Assembly (NCBI GenBank): GCA_032164245.1
Contig: JAVMKO010000001.1
Span: 171,448,934-171,512,933, forward strand
Direction: 5' to 3'
Length of the DNA: 64,000 bases
DNA from: Sternotherus odoratus
Taxonomy: Eukaryota; Chordata; Testudines; Kinosternidae
The position numbers and the translations under genes were made by a program. The first letter of the stretch is position 1. Each line of letters begins with the position of its first letter. Of this stretch, positions 1-10,953 are shown one piece after another. The notes under the pieces are model-generated. The model did not search any database and had not been told where the DNA came from. It saw only the letters and a program-made list of their open reading frames with translations.

Positions 1-262
1 GGCGACTCTGCCTGGCGTGTTGGCTCTGGGGGATCCCATTGCAAGGCAGATCGATCTCTCGATCGATCTCTCCCCCCCTTCCCCCCCCCCCATCATTGTA
101 TAGGAACCAAGGTGCCTAACTCGGTTTTGTGGACCACAGCGGTGCTGCTGCTCTATATGTTTTACTTGAGGGGGAGGGCGGCTAGATGCCTAAACGTGAT
201 GCACTGTGGTACTCCATGTAGCAAAGCCCCAGTGCCTTTGTGGATCCCACCCACAGGCCCCT
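1..262. repeat. Partial copy of TIR repeat family A (right end)
   Basis: The window opens inside a repeat whose right-hand part recurs at about 6236-6450. Shared blocks appear in the same order: 'ttggctctgggggatccca' against 'ctggctttgtggatcccatt', then 'gtataggaaccaaggtgcct' against 'gtgtagggagcctacacacc', then a 'cctaactc...ttttgtgga' block and a final 'ccttttgtggatcc'-like end. The left part lies outside the window. No coding potential is visible; the short ORFs here are incidental. Confidence 0.6.
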
Positions 263-944
263 TTGGGTTGCTCTGGAATTACAAGGATGCCTAAAACAGG
301 GTGTGAGCACAGCCTGAGATTAAATACTCCTTTTCCAGGGAAATGCCCCAGGTATGGAACTGACAGAGGCAGCTCAAACCAATCTGTCACCCTAGGCAAC
401 GCTTCAGTGTGCTGCCCCCCACCCCCGCTCCCTTAGAAGTTGATGACGGACCCACACCCAATGTGCCCTGGCAACCCTCCCCTAGATACCTCTTTTTACT
501 CCCTCTCCCCCTGTACCCTTTCCTCTGGAGCTGCTCAGCTCAACCACAGTGGAACCCAGGCTCCCTCCAGCCCAGCACTTATCTGGATGAGCTCTGTGCT
601 TCCATGGCTTATGCACAAGGAGAGTCCAAGGCTGCAGCAGGTGCTACCAGGCAGCAGAGCCCATGGGGGCAAGGTGTAGAGTGGAAGGCATGGGCTGGGC
701 ACCCACATGGTGTCAGGCAGATCATTCTGCTTACAGCTGAAGCCCTGTAGTGCTGACGGACCAGCTGTTCCGAGCTCTTTGTGGGCTACAGCTGTGAACT
801 AATCCAATCTGGGAGCAGGGAGCAGCTGGGTTGGGAGTGGGAGTGCTGTCCCTGCAGCCTGTCTGGGGGCCACTGCCTATTCATCAGGCAGCTTTGCTAG
901 GCTCGTCTGTGGTAGAACTAGTGGAGTCTTGAAATCTGCCACCG
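263..944. other. No recognisable feature
   Basis: Mixed-composition sequence with C-rich patches. The overlapping ORFs of 70-113 codons show no domain, no splice-site context and no codon pattern that would support a gene. Confidence 0.5.
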
Positions 945-1095
945 AGTCTTATTAGTCTCTCTTCATATGGAAGCTGTTTCATACCACTAATAATTTTTGT
1001 TGTCCTTTTCCAATATATCTTTTTTTGACACACATCTGCACACAGTATTCAAGATGTGGATTTATATAGAGGGAATATGATATTTTCTGCTTCCC
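945..1095 (-). mobile_element. CR1 LINE fragment
   Basis: The block 'gagtcttattagtctctctt' through 'gatttatatagagggaatat' matches, in the same order, parts of the larger CR1 copies at about 9.83-9.93 kb and 18.2-18.38 kb. It keeps about 150 bp of the 3' part of ORF2, read on the minus strand. It is truncated at both ends and carries small deletions. Confidence 0.8.
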
Positions 1096-3248
1096 AAGTT
1101 CTATTGGGAGCTATTCAAAGCAGAGTATCAGCAGCCCTGAGGCTGTTGTGATTTACACCTTGGTCTGGGCAGGCCCTTGCACAGCCCCATGATACAGGGA
1201 ATACAAGGGTACCTTAAAACTGCCTTCCTCATAGACACTCGATCCTTGCCCCAAGCATAGTAACTAGGCATCACTTCCACACAGTAAAGCTAAAAGCCCA
1301 AAATGCAGCAGGATTCCCTATCCTTGTGGGTTTTCCTCAACTTCCAGAATGAACAGAAGTAAACTACGCATTTCTAGTTAAGTGTTTAGCTAATGGCAGT
1401 GTGGAGTCACAGGGGGTGGGGAATTACCACCCAGAGGTATGGACGACGGAAATATTTGTATTGTGGCTGATAAAAAGCCATCTTGGAACACTGACTTAAA
1501 ATATTAATGCAATTATTGGAGCACCTGCAAAGGGAAATCAATTGTCAGAAAATGTGATATGAGTATATATAAATCAGCTCTGTTAGTGTCACACTGCAGA
1601 ATGATGAGCAGCATCCCCAACCTGCAAAGATTTTTTTAAAGCGTTTCTTTGCTGTCTCCACTTCTAATCTGGCTCGATGTGTAATGGCAGAATACGTAGT
1701 TGAGATTATTAAAAAGAGCTATACATGGCCTTTCAGAAGGGAAACATGAATAGACTTGAGGAGATTTACAATAGGGACAAGTCTTGGTAGCTATTCTACA
1801 CCTTTGTGCTGAAACGTGTTCTCCTGGAATGACAGATATTGCTCTCCATTATTCTTTATTAGATTATTTCTGCATTAGCCTCGAATTTACGGGTTTTCAA
1901 GAGTGCTGTCCAATCCACTGAAGAGCTGGCCGAGATCCATCCTTGAAGTCTTGCTAAGGTAAGGGAGCTATGATTAACATGCTTAAAACTATGCTTAATT
2001 AGTTCCTTTTGTCCTGTGCCGACAATAGTTCACAAGGAGTTGCATTTCTATTTGTCAGGAAGAACCCACCCATGCTGCAGACTTCTCATGAATCAGAGCT
2101 CTGTCCATGGGCCCCGCAGGATGAAGAGATAAGCTGTAATTTCGGAGAAGGATACACATTCATCTCTGTCAGGTTTGTATGCTTTACAGATTCATACACT
2201 AATTTGGTTCACAAATACACACCTTTCATTTTCATTCATTACTGATCTCCTTCTTTGGATGACCTCCAAAGTCCACACTTTGTCATCTCATTTTTTTAAT
2301 CCTCTCCTTTCTTCCCAGCACCTGATGAAACTCATATTGTCTACAGTGGTGATTTAATTTTTCCCCTCTAAATATCTTCAAGGGCCCGGCCTTGTTGTGC
2401 CTGTGCATCCATCCTTTTTAGTTTTGCTATAAATAAGTATTTTTTTAAACTCTGTTGGGACAGAAGGACGTGAGATATTAATCAGAGCCCTGCTGACCAG
2501 AACAGGTGTCTTGCACCACCTGAAAAGTTAACATTCCAGACACCACAAGGTAGGCCTCTAAAGAACTGCATGAGCTGATGCTTTTGCATCTTTATTGCCT
2601 CATATTCATGCTCCATATATTTTAATCCCAAAAGTCAAATTGATCCTAAATACCAATTAGAGACTGGAATTGTTTTTGACTGATTCAATCTTTGTTTTGC
2701 CTATAAGGCTACCTGAAACACTAGCCCCAGCAGCACTAATAACAGCCATCTACCCCGGTCTATCTTTGATGAATTGTTGCTGGAGCAGTGTACCAATAGA
2801 AACATAAGGGCAAACTTATGGTATGTAGCCTACTGCCGCCATTCTTCATTCAGATGAAGGGCTATGAACCATAAAGGGTGACAACTCTTCAGGTCACTGA
2901 GTGAACAATGTGAAGCATCTGAGAGGATTGGGGTTTATATATGAGTTCTTGGCCCCACAGCTGCTGCTCCATTGTTTAAGATTTATTTGGAGGCAGACTG
3001 GTTTTAAATATAGCACAAAACCACAGAAAACAAGGAAACATTTTCTTTCCCTATTGCTTGGGAATTTTTTTTTGCTTTTCAGGACAGGGAAAGCTTCCTA
3101 AGATGCCAAATTTCAAACATGTTGCCTAATGTATGCTGACTAGCATATACATATATGTCTCATTAATATGTATTATCCACAGCATATATATAATTAGTGT
3201 GCATTAAACACCAATAGCATAAAGCACAAATATTGTAACAGGGGTATA
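1096..3248. other. No recognisable feature
   Basis: About 2.1 kb of AT-rich, apparently unique sequence. Short ORFs of up to 78 codons lack any motif. I see no repeat boundaries, RNA gene or promoter. Confidence 0.5.
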
Positions 3249-3256
3249 TCCTAAAC

Positions 3257-3589
3257 CAGGGATCGGAAACCTTCAGCACGGGGCCTGTCAGGGAAATCTG
3301 CTGACAGGACAGGCCAGTTTGTTTATCTGCAGTGTCCACAGGTTCGACTGATTGCAGCTCCCACTGGCCACAGTTTGCTGTTCCAGGCCAATGGGGGTTG
3401 CAAGAACTGTCAGTCAGCACGTCCCTCGGCCCACGCCACTTCCCACAGCCCACATTGGCCTAGAACAGCAAACCACGGCCAGTGGGAGCTGCACTCAGCC
3501 AAACCTGCAGATGCTGCAGGTAAGCAAACTGTCCTGGCCTGCCAGCGGCTTACCTTGACAAGCCGCATGCCAAAGATTGCCGATCGCTG
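3257..3589. mobile_element. Non-autonomous hAT transposon, intact ends
   Basis: The left end 'cagggatcggaaacctt' and the reverse complement of the right end 'cagcgatcggcaatcttt' form imperfect terminal inverted repeats. The element is flanked by the perfect 8-bp duplication 'tcctaaac' at 3249-3256 and 3590-3597. A CAGGG-type end with an 8-bp duplication is diagnostic of hAT. At 333 bp it has no room for a transposase, so it must have been mobilised in trans. The interior is GC-richer than the flanks and holds two inverted copies of a 'ccactggcca' / 'tggccagtggg'-like block. The ORFs across it (3163-3453 minus, 3375-3650 plus) are incidental. Confidence 0.9.
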
Positions 3590-3597
3590 TCCTAAAC

Positions 3598-4739
3598 TAA
3601 CCTATACTATAATCCTGTTCACATCTGCTAAGTGTTCCATAACTCCTTGAGAAAATGCAAATAAGCATTTGGCATAAGCAGATTCATTTGTTCTATACCT
3701 TAGCAGAAGCTAGGTAAGTACCTTCATGGACCAGTACCTGGAATGCTAATATCCACAACAAAGATGAGGAAGGAACAGAACAACAAGTTAGGGAATGGAG
3801 ACAAGCTGATAGGTTGGATTTTAATGATATTTGAAGAGAGGTGTAACTTGTAAAATCATCATATAAATGATACCAGCTGAAATGTGTAACTTGGGGAGTG
3901 CACATTTTGTGTAAGGTGAATGTAACCTTGTTGCACCGGACAGCTCCTCAGACGCTAGTACCATATAGAATCTTTTTCTGGTACCATATTAATAAACCTG
4001 ACTGACATTGGTCATTTGCTCTCCTGAGTATATTTCATAGCGAACCAAAGTGTGGTCAAGCAATTGATTATACAATTTATCAACAGCCTTAATTTACCTA
4101 AAATACCTCGTTAGCACAAACACAGGAATCTGCACTTGACATACAGGGTTTAGTCTTCAATGATCAGAAGCTACCACATCCCCTATTCTGCAAAATATCC
4201 TCTGATGTTTTAATAGTTAGCAGGCATCCCATAGATCTACTCCTTACATTTGCAAGCACAGGCCAAGAGTAACAGAGAGACCAGCAGGCCATGGGATCTA
4301 CCAAGAAATAATCTAGCTGTATTTGATCAAAGCAAAAGCTCATCTGAAAGTGACTGTTTTCATGCTTTGATTTTGTTTAGTAGGTAGATATGCTAAGAGG
4401 TTTTAGATATTGCAGTGCTACCCCAATGCCATAGCTACAAGAATGTATATGGTATCACACTCAGATGTGTGAACACTGCACAGCATTTTTCATGACAGGA
4501 ACAGCCCTCTGCCATAAGGGTATGTGCAGCCTGATGTAAATTAGAGTATAAGCGCTGTTCTAACTTACACCAGGAATTGAACATCCCTACTGCAGAGTCA
4601 AGAATATGGTGGCACAGAGGTGATTATGATTACCTTTTGCCCACCATCCCCTTCCCAAAACATCAGTATGTCCCAGGCAGACTGGAGAATCAAGCCCACA
4701 GAGAATTGTCCACACTCAATCCATAGACTACATATGTTT

Positions 4740-4740
<1 letters not shown>
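3598..4740. other. No recognisable feature
   Basis: AT-rich single-copy-looking sequence without a supported gene or repeat boundary. Confidence 0.45.
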
Positions 4741-4819
<79 letters not shown>

Positions 4820-4821
4820 TC
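4741..4821. repeat. (CTTT)n microsatellite
   Basis: About 20 uninterrupted CTTT units. The purity implies recent slippage and probable length polymorphism. The Phe/Leu/Ser-repeat ORF running through it (4620-4871) is an artefact of the repeat. Confidence 0.98.
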
Positions 4822-5402
4822 ACTTGATTTGCTCCCGGACATTCTTAAAGGAGGCTAAATTAGCTGGATAAATTATTCATTACAAATTATTCACTATGCA
4901 GCATATTCTGATTGTTTACAAAATTCATTCTTTCTGTCCTAGAACTGTCACTGGCTGTAACTTATCTTCTCACTGACACATTCTCTGGATTGCTTGCTTG
5001 CTGACTTTAACTAACATAGACTTATAAGAATAATGCTAGCCACTTCTCTTCCCACATGAGGATCTCAAAAGTCCCCATCCACAAAGGCACTTAAGTGCCT
5101 AAATTATAGTTTTAGGCTCCATTGCTATCCAAAAATTCCTGCCAAACCCTATAGGCACCTACACTCACACGGCTCCTAAATTTTTGCCTCTGGGTATGTG
5201 TACTGCTGCCTTGATATAGATGTTCAGACACCTATCTCCTACCTAAGCCCCAGTGTGTGTGTGTGGGGGGGGGGGGGGCATTTGTCTGCCTATCTTACAT
5301 GTGGACTCGATCCAGTAGGCATTCTCAGAGCTGCCTGCTGGATCAGCTCCCATTGAGAATCTGGCTCAAGAAGATGCTGCTGCCCAGCTTATAACTTTAA
5401 CC

Positions 5403-5444
5403 CCAGTGGTTAGAGTACTCACCTGGGGAGACCCAGGTTCAATT
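5403..5444 (+). repeat. tRNA-like unit 1 in family A
   Basis: 'cagtggttagagtactc' resembles a tRNA D-arm/A-box (internal pol III promoter) and 'cccaggttcaattc' a T-arm/B-box (GGTTCRANNC). Their spacing is compressed relative to a true tRNA and there is no matching acceptor stem, so this is a tRNA-derived repeat unit and not a tRNA gene. Confidence 0.55.
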
Positions 5445-5645
5445 CTCCACTTGACCTGCTGGGAAGAAGGAAATCCCATATTTAAATCCTATCCCTCTGG
5501 AGAGTGCTCTGATCGCCTAAACTATGGGATATTTTGCTGCTGGGGGAAGGGGAGGCTCTCCTCCATCTCTCCTGTTGAAACTGTTCCACGGTGGCTATAT
5601 AAAGAAAAAGTGATTGAACCAGGGGAATGGATTCCAGGGTCTCCT

Positions 5646-5686
5646 ATGCCCCAGGTGAGTGACCTAGTCACCTGGCTACAGAATCA
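5646..5686 (-). repeat. tRNA-like unit 2 in family A
   Basis: The reverse complement reads 'gtagccaggtgactaggtca' followed by 'ctcacctggg', the same A-box-like block as unit 1 on the opposite strand. The B-box side is not recognisable. Confidence 0.4.
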
Positions 5687-5769
5687 TTCCCACTCACTCG
5701 TTGGCCCAGTGACTAATTAAAAATTTATCCACACTGGAATGGTCATTGGCCAGAGAGAGAGACTGACTG

Positions 5770-5822
5770 GAGGTTAGATCACCCACCAGGGAGGTGGGAG
5801 ACCTCAGTTCACCCCCCTGCTC
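5770..5822 (+). repeat. tRNA-like unit 3 in family A
   Basis: 'aggttagatcacccacc...gaggtgggagacctcagttc' repeats the order seen in unit 1: gtta-gagcactcacc, then gggagacc-aggttc. It is diverged, with a B-box-like end 'cagttcac'. Confidence 0.4.
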
Positions 5823-5897
5823 TAATCACTCTCTTTATCTGCAATAGAACAGCTTCAAACAGGAGCGATGGAGGGACCACCAAAATCAGCATATCCC

Positions 5898-5941
5898 ATA
5901 GCTCAGTGGTTTGAGTATTCTCCTGAGATTTGAACAAGGGT
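5898..5941 (+). repeat. tRNA-like unit 4 in family A
   Basis: 'catagctcagtggtttgagt' is a strong A-box/D-arm look-alike, matching the head of the tRNA-derived SINE at 44.9 kb (there on the minus strand). The following T-arm-like part is degraded. Confidence 0.5.
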
Positions 5942-5957
5942 TTCCCTTCTGCAGAAG

Positions 5958-6015
5958 GGAATTGAACCTGGCTCACCTACCATCTAAGGAACACTTTAAC
6001 CACCAGGCTAAGTCA
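5958..6015 (-). repeat. tRNA-like unit 5 in family A
   Basis: On the minus strand 'gacttagcctggtggttaaa' precedes 'gagccaggttcaattccc', giving an A-box-like and a good B-box-like block in proper order. It lies opposite in direction to unit 4. Confidence 0.5.
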
Positions 6016-6450
6016 GAAGATAGGTGTAGCAGCAGCAGCACTACCACCTTCTCCTCTGGCTGTTTTGTGTGGCATAAGGCAGGCTAGGTGCCTAAGCTGC
6101 CTGACTCCTGGAGAGGGGTTCTCATTTGTGGATCACTAAGCAGAGATAGATGCCTCTCTGAAGCCTGGTCTTAGTTGTCTATCTCTGACAGAGGAGTGTG
6201 GCTTAAGACACGCCCCTCCCAGCCACATCTCCCATTAGCTTGCTTAACAGCTCTCTGCCTACTGTGCTGGCTTTGTGGATCCCATTCGAAGGTGCCTGTC
6301 TTTCCCCATTTATTGTGTAGGGAGCCTACACACCTAACTCAGACTTTGTGGATTGCGGTATTGTTGTTGCTGTGGTTTCCTAGGCACCTAGAAGTTAAGC
6401 ACCACGATGCTCAGTGTTGCAACATCTAAGTCCTTTTGTGGATCCAGGCC

Positions 6451-7130
6451 TAAATGCTCTAGAAATGTTTATGAATCTCCAGAGCACCTGTCAGGTAAAA
6501 TATTATTTTCTTTATGACAAGTTTGTGAATTTCAGATCCTGCGAAGAAGTGTAAAACTATTCTAAATACTCATACAAGCCTGTAGACGAGGTGGGTCACA
6601 TTAACTCCAACCCACCAAGATAAATGGCTTGAGTGCTACATAAGCAGGGACAGGAAATTATATAGGGAAAACCTCTGGGAGTAGCTTTTTTTAGGAATAA
6701 ATTAGAAATTAAGGTTTCTGTTGAACTGTGTGAAAGCACTGTCCTGTCTCAGGGTTTGGTTCTTAGTAAAGTCATTGAGACAGCTGAATAAAAGCCAACC
6801 TCCAGAAAGGGGGTGAATGGGATAAGATCCTACTGTGGGATAGAGCTATAAGCCTTTTGGGGTTTTGCAAAGCACAAAGCAGTTAGAGAGCTGATTAATT
6901 TGTCAGCCAAGGATTCTCCGTGCATAAGGGAATCCCTGGGTGATATAAAGCTCTGGTGAGGCTGCTCTCCATGTCAAGTTGGGGTCAAATTGGCTTTGGC
7001 CAGCCTGAAGAGTTGAATATGTGTCAGGGTGACTTTGAGCTTACCCAACTCTAGGGTCCTGCACCAACCACAGCTTGGTCAGACCTGAGGAGCAGGCCCC
7101 TTGAGTTCGTGTTACAAGATGTGCCTCTGT
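6451..7130. other. No recognisable feature
   Basis: AT-rich to mixed sequence. Nothing supported. Confidence 0.45.
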
Positions 7131-7134
7131 TCAT

Positions 7135-7240
7135 TTGATCTCCAGTTTACAGATTGGTAAACTGAGGCACAAAAAGGTTAAACTTGTCCAGTCGTTGGAA
7201 GATGACACCCAGGAGTTCTAACCCGAAATCCTGTGTGGGA
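7135..7240 (-). repeat. MIR-like (CORE-SINE) fragment
   Basis: 'tttacagattggtaaactga' followed by 'ggcacaaaaaggttaaactt' resembles the reverse complement of the MIR segment 'aagtcacttaacctctctgtgcctcagtttccccatctg', which I know from amniote MIRs. It is old and diverged. The companion fragments at 38.4, 50.6 and 56.9 kb lie in the forward sense. Confidence 0.6.
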
Positions 7241-8235
7241 AAACAACAGCCCACGGGTTTGTTTAATTTCCCCTATATTTGTTTTCTACTATTCTTCTTG
7301 CCACATTTGAAATAAAAACGTCCGTACTATAACAATATAAGTACATCTTTTAAAGTGGGCACTTGGAAAGCCAAGTATTTCATGCTCTGCATCAGAGGAG
7401 CTTGGATCAATTACAGTATGTGCATGGCCAGACTGCTCTCTCATGTCAGTTTTATATTGCTTCTAAAAGTGGAAGGCTAGAGGAGGCTTGTGGCAGAGAC
7501 TGAAGAAGAGACACACACACTTTACATTGAAAATCCCCCACCAAGAGACGAGGTTAATACTTGCACATTCCCGGTGCTGAACAATTTACTTTAACAAATA
7601 AACTGGAGATGGAAAAAGACCAGAGTATAGAGGGAAATGGGAATGTGACATTTAGCACAGGCTCTTATCCAAAAGCACACAATATGGCAGCTAATACTTA
7701 TGCTTTTAAAAACATGATTATTTTCTAATCTAAAAAACGAACCCAGCAGCTGCACAGACAGAGAGTGAGAGACTGAGACCACTGTATGGCTGCAGGCTGC
7801 GGCACAGGGCTGCTGACACTGCTTTGGCATTGACACATTTGTTTAAGAAAGGAGAAAAGAACTAATTTTTCTGATGATTCAAGGGAAAAAACAGTGTTCC
7901 AGCTCAGAGAGGCATATCCAGAAAGACAGGCACTGACCGAGACTCAGAGAGAGCTTATGTATGGCTGCAGGTTGTACTGCAGGGTTCCAGGCATTGGGCT
8001 GGATCAATGTGGGGGTGGATGGGGGGAGGGGGGAGTAAACAGATCTGCTGTTTAAATTTAGCTAAAGCATTCTTTGTATTCTTTGTTCAAAGTTCTCCAG
8101 CATCAAGAGGAAATAGACTGATTGCATCTGCATGACCTGATTCTAATCTCACATCAGTGATTAGCAGGACTATCTTCCTGGAAGTTAATGGCTTTAGAAT
8201 GGTCTGTAAACTAGAGGAAAGTCTGGTCCTAAATC
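7241..8235. other. No recognisable feature
   Basis: Apparently unique, AT-rich. A doubled motif 'gagagactgagaccactgta / tatggctgcagg' occurs at about 7764-7800 and again in altered form at about 7937-7975 ('gactcagagagag...tatggctgcaggttg'), suggesting an old local duplication of roughly 170 bp. Confidence 0.4.
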
Positions 8236-8237
8236 TA

Positions 8238-8470
8238 AGGATTTGTCTACATGGTGCATTTGTCTGGACCAGAGGGGTGAGGATTCTAGACCACACCTGG
8301 GTGTCACATGCTAACTGGCCTTTGCTGGTGTTCACTCAAAGTTCCTTAATGCAAGTTATTGTTTAAAACAAGACTACATTACTGTTTGGGTCAGTTAGTG
8401 CATGACATGCTAGTGCTGATGTGAATTTACACCCTTCTGGTGCAAACTAATGCACCATGTAGAACAGCCC
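8238..8470. mobile_element. Small TA-flanked inverted-repeat element
   Basis: The left end 'aggatttgtctacatggtgc' and the reverse complement of the right end 'agggctgttctacatggtgc' form long terminal inverted repeats that continue into 'attagtttg'-like sequence. The dinucleotide TA flanks both sides (8236-8237, 8471-8472). At 233 bp without coding capacity it fits a MITE-type element. TA targets are used by Tc1/mariner, but some other superfamilies cannot be excluded. Confidence 0.75.
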
Positions 8471-8472
8471 TA

Positions 8473-9179
8473 AAACTAACGAAGTGATAGTAGAGGATAT
8501 GGCAGATCTCTTCCATAGAAATAACCCTGGCACTGCTAGTAATGAGAGGTTTGTGATGTTATTTGTACAGAAAGATACTTAGAACCACAAAACATGTTGT
8601 CACATCTTCCTGTCGACTGTCTATTTCAATGTCAGAGAGCATAGAGTCTGAGGCAGAGAGAGAATCCCCTTGAAATCTTTTACTAAATGGCTGTTCTTGG
8701 TCTTACAGTTTAGATACCACTGTGTCAACCTCCACCTGGACAAAATGGCCACTTAAAAATCTGAGAGGAGGAAGCTAGACAGGAAGGCTGTTAGCTACTG
8801 TGAGCTGCTTTTCTTACACCCATTATAGTATTTATCCAGGCAGAGTTCCTGTACAAAATGTCCCCTGATTCCCTTGACACCTTTTTGAAGCAGCAATAAT
8901 TGTTTGGGAATGGGATCCCTGCTAAGTGTCTTCTTCTGGATCCTCGGTTTGAACGTTTGACCTCACTTCTGTTGCCAGTACTTAGTTGACCCTTGTATTT
9001 TTGTGGTCCCACCCTCTGTTGAGGCAGAGACCCAAAGTTGTCAAATAGGCTGAATAGTTGTTCTCGTCACTCAGGTGATGCCAGAGAATAAGACACATAA
9101 TAAAGAAGCACAAAACATAAGAATATAGGGCAGACTGGAGGTGTGGCCAAAATGTACCATACTACAGCTGTTCTCTATA
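8473..9179. other. No recognisable feature
   Basis: Mixed sequence. The 73-codon minus ORF at 8791-9012 has no motif and no supporting context. Confidence 0.4.
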
Positions 9180-9325
9180 TATGAACGGCCATACTGGGTC
9201 AGACCAAAGGTCCGTCTAGCCCAGTGTCCTGTCTTCTGACAGTGGCCAATGACAGGTGCCCCAGAGGGAAAGAACAGAACAGGTAATCATCAAGTGATCC
9301 TTCCACAGTAGCCTATTCCCAGCTT

Positions 9326-9541
9326 CTAGCAAACAGACACTAGGGACACCGTCCCTGCCCATCCTGGCAAATAGCCATCGATGGACCTATCCTCCATGAA
9401 TTTATCTAGTTCTTTTTTGAACCCTGTTATAATCTTGGCCTTCACATCATCCTTTGGCAAAGAGTTCCACAGGTTGACCGTGTGTTCTGTGAAGAAATAC
9501 TTCCTTTTGTTTGTTTTAAACCTGCTGCCTATTAATTTCAT
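9326..9541 (-). pseudogene. CR1 ORF2 C-terminal remnant
   Basis: A 71-codon open stretch with the CR1 C-terminal signature: VNLWNSLPKDDV, GFKKELDKFM and EDRSIDGY. In CR1 this region follows the RT domain; its role is not well defined. The frame is separated from the RT blocks by indels and by the insertions to the right, so it cannot be translated as part of a working polymerase. Confidence 0.85.
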
Positions 9542-9650
9542 TTGGTGCCAACATAATTCTTGTGTTATAAGAAGGAGTAAATAACACTTCGATATTTACT
9601 TTCTCCACACCAGTCATGACTTTATAGACCTCTATCATATTCCACCCTTA

Positions 9651-9816
9651 GGGCTGAGTTACACTACGGGTGAGAAGGTGAGGGGTTGACTCACCTGCCA
9701 ATTTGGCTTACTCCTCTTGCTGAGGTGGAGTTCAAATCTAGATAAGACGCGATAAATCGATCCCGAAACATCGAGTGCTACCCACCAATCTGGCGGGTTG
9801 TGTAGCTGTGCCCAGA
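9651..9816. mobile_element. TIR element (family B) nested in CR1
   Basis: It interrupts the CR1 between 'ttccaccctta' and 'gtcatctcttttcc', which are continuous in CR1 sequences I recognise. The left end 'gggctgagttacactac' is mirrored by 'gggcacagctacacaaccc' from the right end. It carries the 'gataagacgcgataaatcga' core also found at about 30.84 kb and 47.75 kb. No clean target duplication; the right boundary is uncertain by a few bases. Confidence 0.7.
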
Positions 9817-10235
9817 GTCATCTCTTTTCCAAGCTGAAGAGTCCCAGTCTTATTAATCTCTCCTCCTATAGAAGCTGTTCCATATGTGGCCATACCATGG
9901 ATTTATATAGAAGCAATATGATATTTTCTATTTTATTATCTATCCCTTTCCTAATTATTCCTGACATTCTGTTAGCCTTTTTGACTGCTGCTTCACATTG
10001 AGTAGATGATTTCAGAGAACTATCCATAGTGATTTCAAGATCTCTTTATTTGGTGGTAACAGCTAATTTAGAGTCCATCATAGTATATGTATAGTTAGGA
10101 TTATGCCTTCCAAAAATGCTTTGCATTTATCAACATTGAATTTCAACAGCCATTTTGTTGCCTGTCCACCCAGTTTTGTGAGATCCCTATGTAGCCCTCT
10201 TCATGGTCTGGTTTGGATTTCACTATCTTGAGTAG

Positions 10236-10526
10236 AGGTAACAGAGTCCTGTGGCACCTTAAAGACTAACTAAAGTATCGAAGCATAAGCTTTCGTGGGC
10301 TAATACCCACTTCGCCGGATACAAGCAGTGGAAGTGCCCAGGGGCAGGTATAGATATCAATCTTATCTATACCTGCCCCTGGACACTTCCACTGCTTGCA
10401 TCCTACGAAGTGGGTATTAGCCCACAAAAGCTTATGCTTCGATACTTTAGTTAGTCTTTAAGGTGCCACAGGACTCTTTGTTACCTCTGCTATTCCAGAC
10501 TAACACGGCTACCTCTCTGATTCTTG
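10236..10526 (-). mobile_element. Fold-back SINE-like insertion in CR1
   Basis: It is flanked by a 14-bp direct repeat 'actatcttgagtag' (10222-10235 and 10527-10540), a target duplication typical of LINE-mediated retroposition. The minus-strand head 'gaatcagagaggtagccgtg' and following 'ttagtctgg' match a common reptile SINE-like repeat I recognise. The body then appears twice as inverted arms (10236-10355 and 10365-10488), about 94% alike by eye, around a 9-bp loop. The head occurs only at the right. I do not know the formal family name. Confidence 0.85.
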
Positions 10527-10546
10527 ACTATCTTGAGTAGTTTTGT

Positions 10547-10555
10547 ATAATCTGC
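10547..10555 (-). other. Mutated RT catalytic motif of CR1
   Basis: In the second CR1 (18692-18700) the same place reads Ala-Asp-Asp. Here the codons read Ala-Asp-Tyr, so one of the two metal-binding aspartates of the polymerase palm is lost by a single G-to-T change. The SINE insertion begins only about 7 bp further along the coding strand. Confidence 0.8.
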
Positions 10556-10698
10556 AAATTTTGCCACCTGTTTATCCCTTGTTCCAGATCATTTATCAAT
10601 ATGTTGAAAATGACTGGTCCCAGTACAGGCCCTTTGGGGACACCACTATTTACCTCTCTCTATTCTGAAAACTGACCATTTATTCCTACCCTTTACTT

Positions 10699-10953
10699 CA
10701 ATGGTTCTCAAACTGGGGGTCCTGACCTCCCTGGGGGTCGTGGGCTGATTCCAGGGGGGGTCGCAAGCTCCCAGTGCTGCTGAAGTGCCACCGAATAGAA
10801 CACTTCCACTTTTGGCAGCATTTCGGCAGACGTGCTTTCTATTCAGAGGCAGAAGCTTTCTATTCGGAGGCATTTCGGCAAACATACATGGGTCATGGCA
10901 GTCAGCAAGGAAGAGAAAAACGGCCACTAGGCTGCAAAGTTTGAGAACCGCTG
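10699..10953. mobile_element. Non-autonomous hAT nested in CR1
   Basis: Left end 'caatggttctcaaactggg'; right end reverse complement 'cagcggttctcaaactttg'. Flanked by 'ctttactt' (10691-10698) and 'ctttattt' (10954-10961), an 8-bp duplication with one mismatch. The ends match those of the large element at 29754-31013. It is 255 bp with no transposase. The 93-codon minus ORF across it is incidental. Confidence 0.88.

Larger units (their letters stand above)
5060..6450. mobile_element. Near-complete TIR repeat family A with tRNA-like units
   Basis: The left end 'ccccatccacaaaggcact' is mirrored by the right end 'agtccttttgtggatccagg', which reads 'cctggatccacaaaaggact' on the other strand. This gives terminal inverted repeats and a length near 1.39 kb. 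The right part matches the copy at 1-262. The interior holds a (GT)n-G run at about 5252-5278 and five tRNA-like units (listed separately). The precise ends and target duplication are not resolved. It has no transposase frame, so a non-autonomous DNA transposon is the best guess; a composite SINE is the alternative. Confidence 0.55.

Noticed and set aside
4620..4871. ORF with (SFFL)n repeats
   Set aside because: Translation of the CTTT microsatellite.
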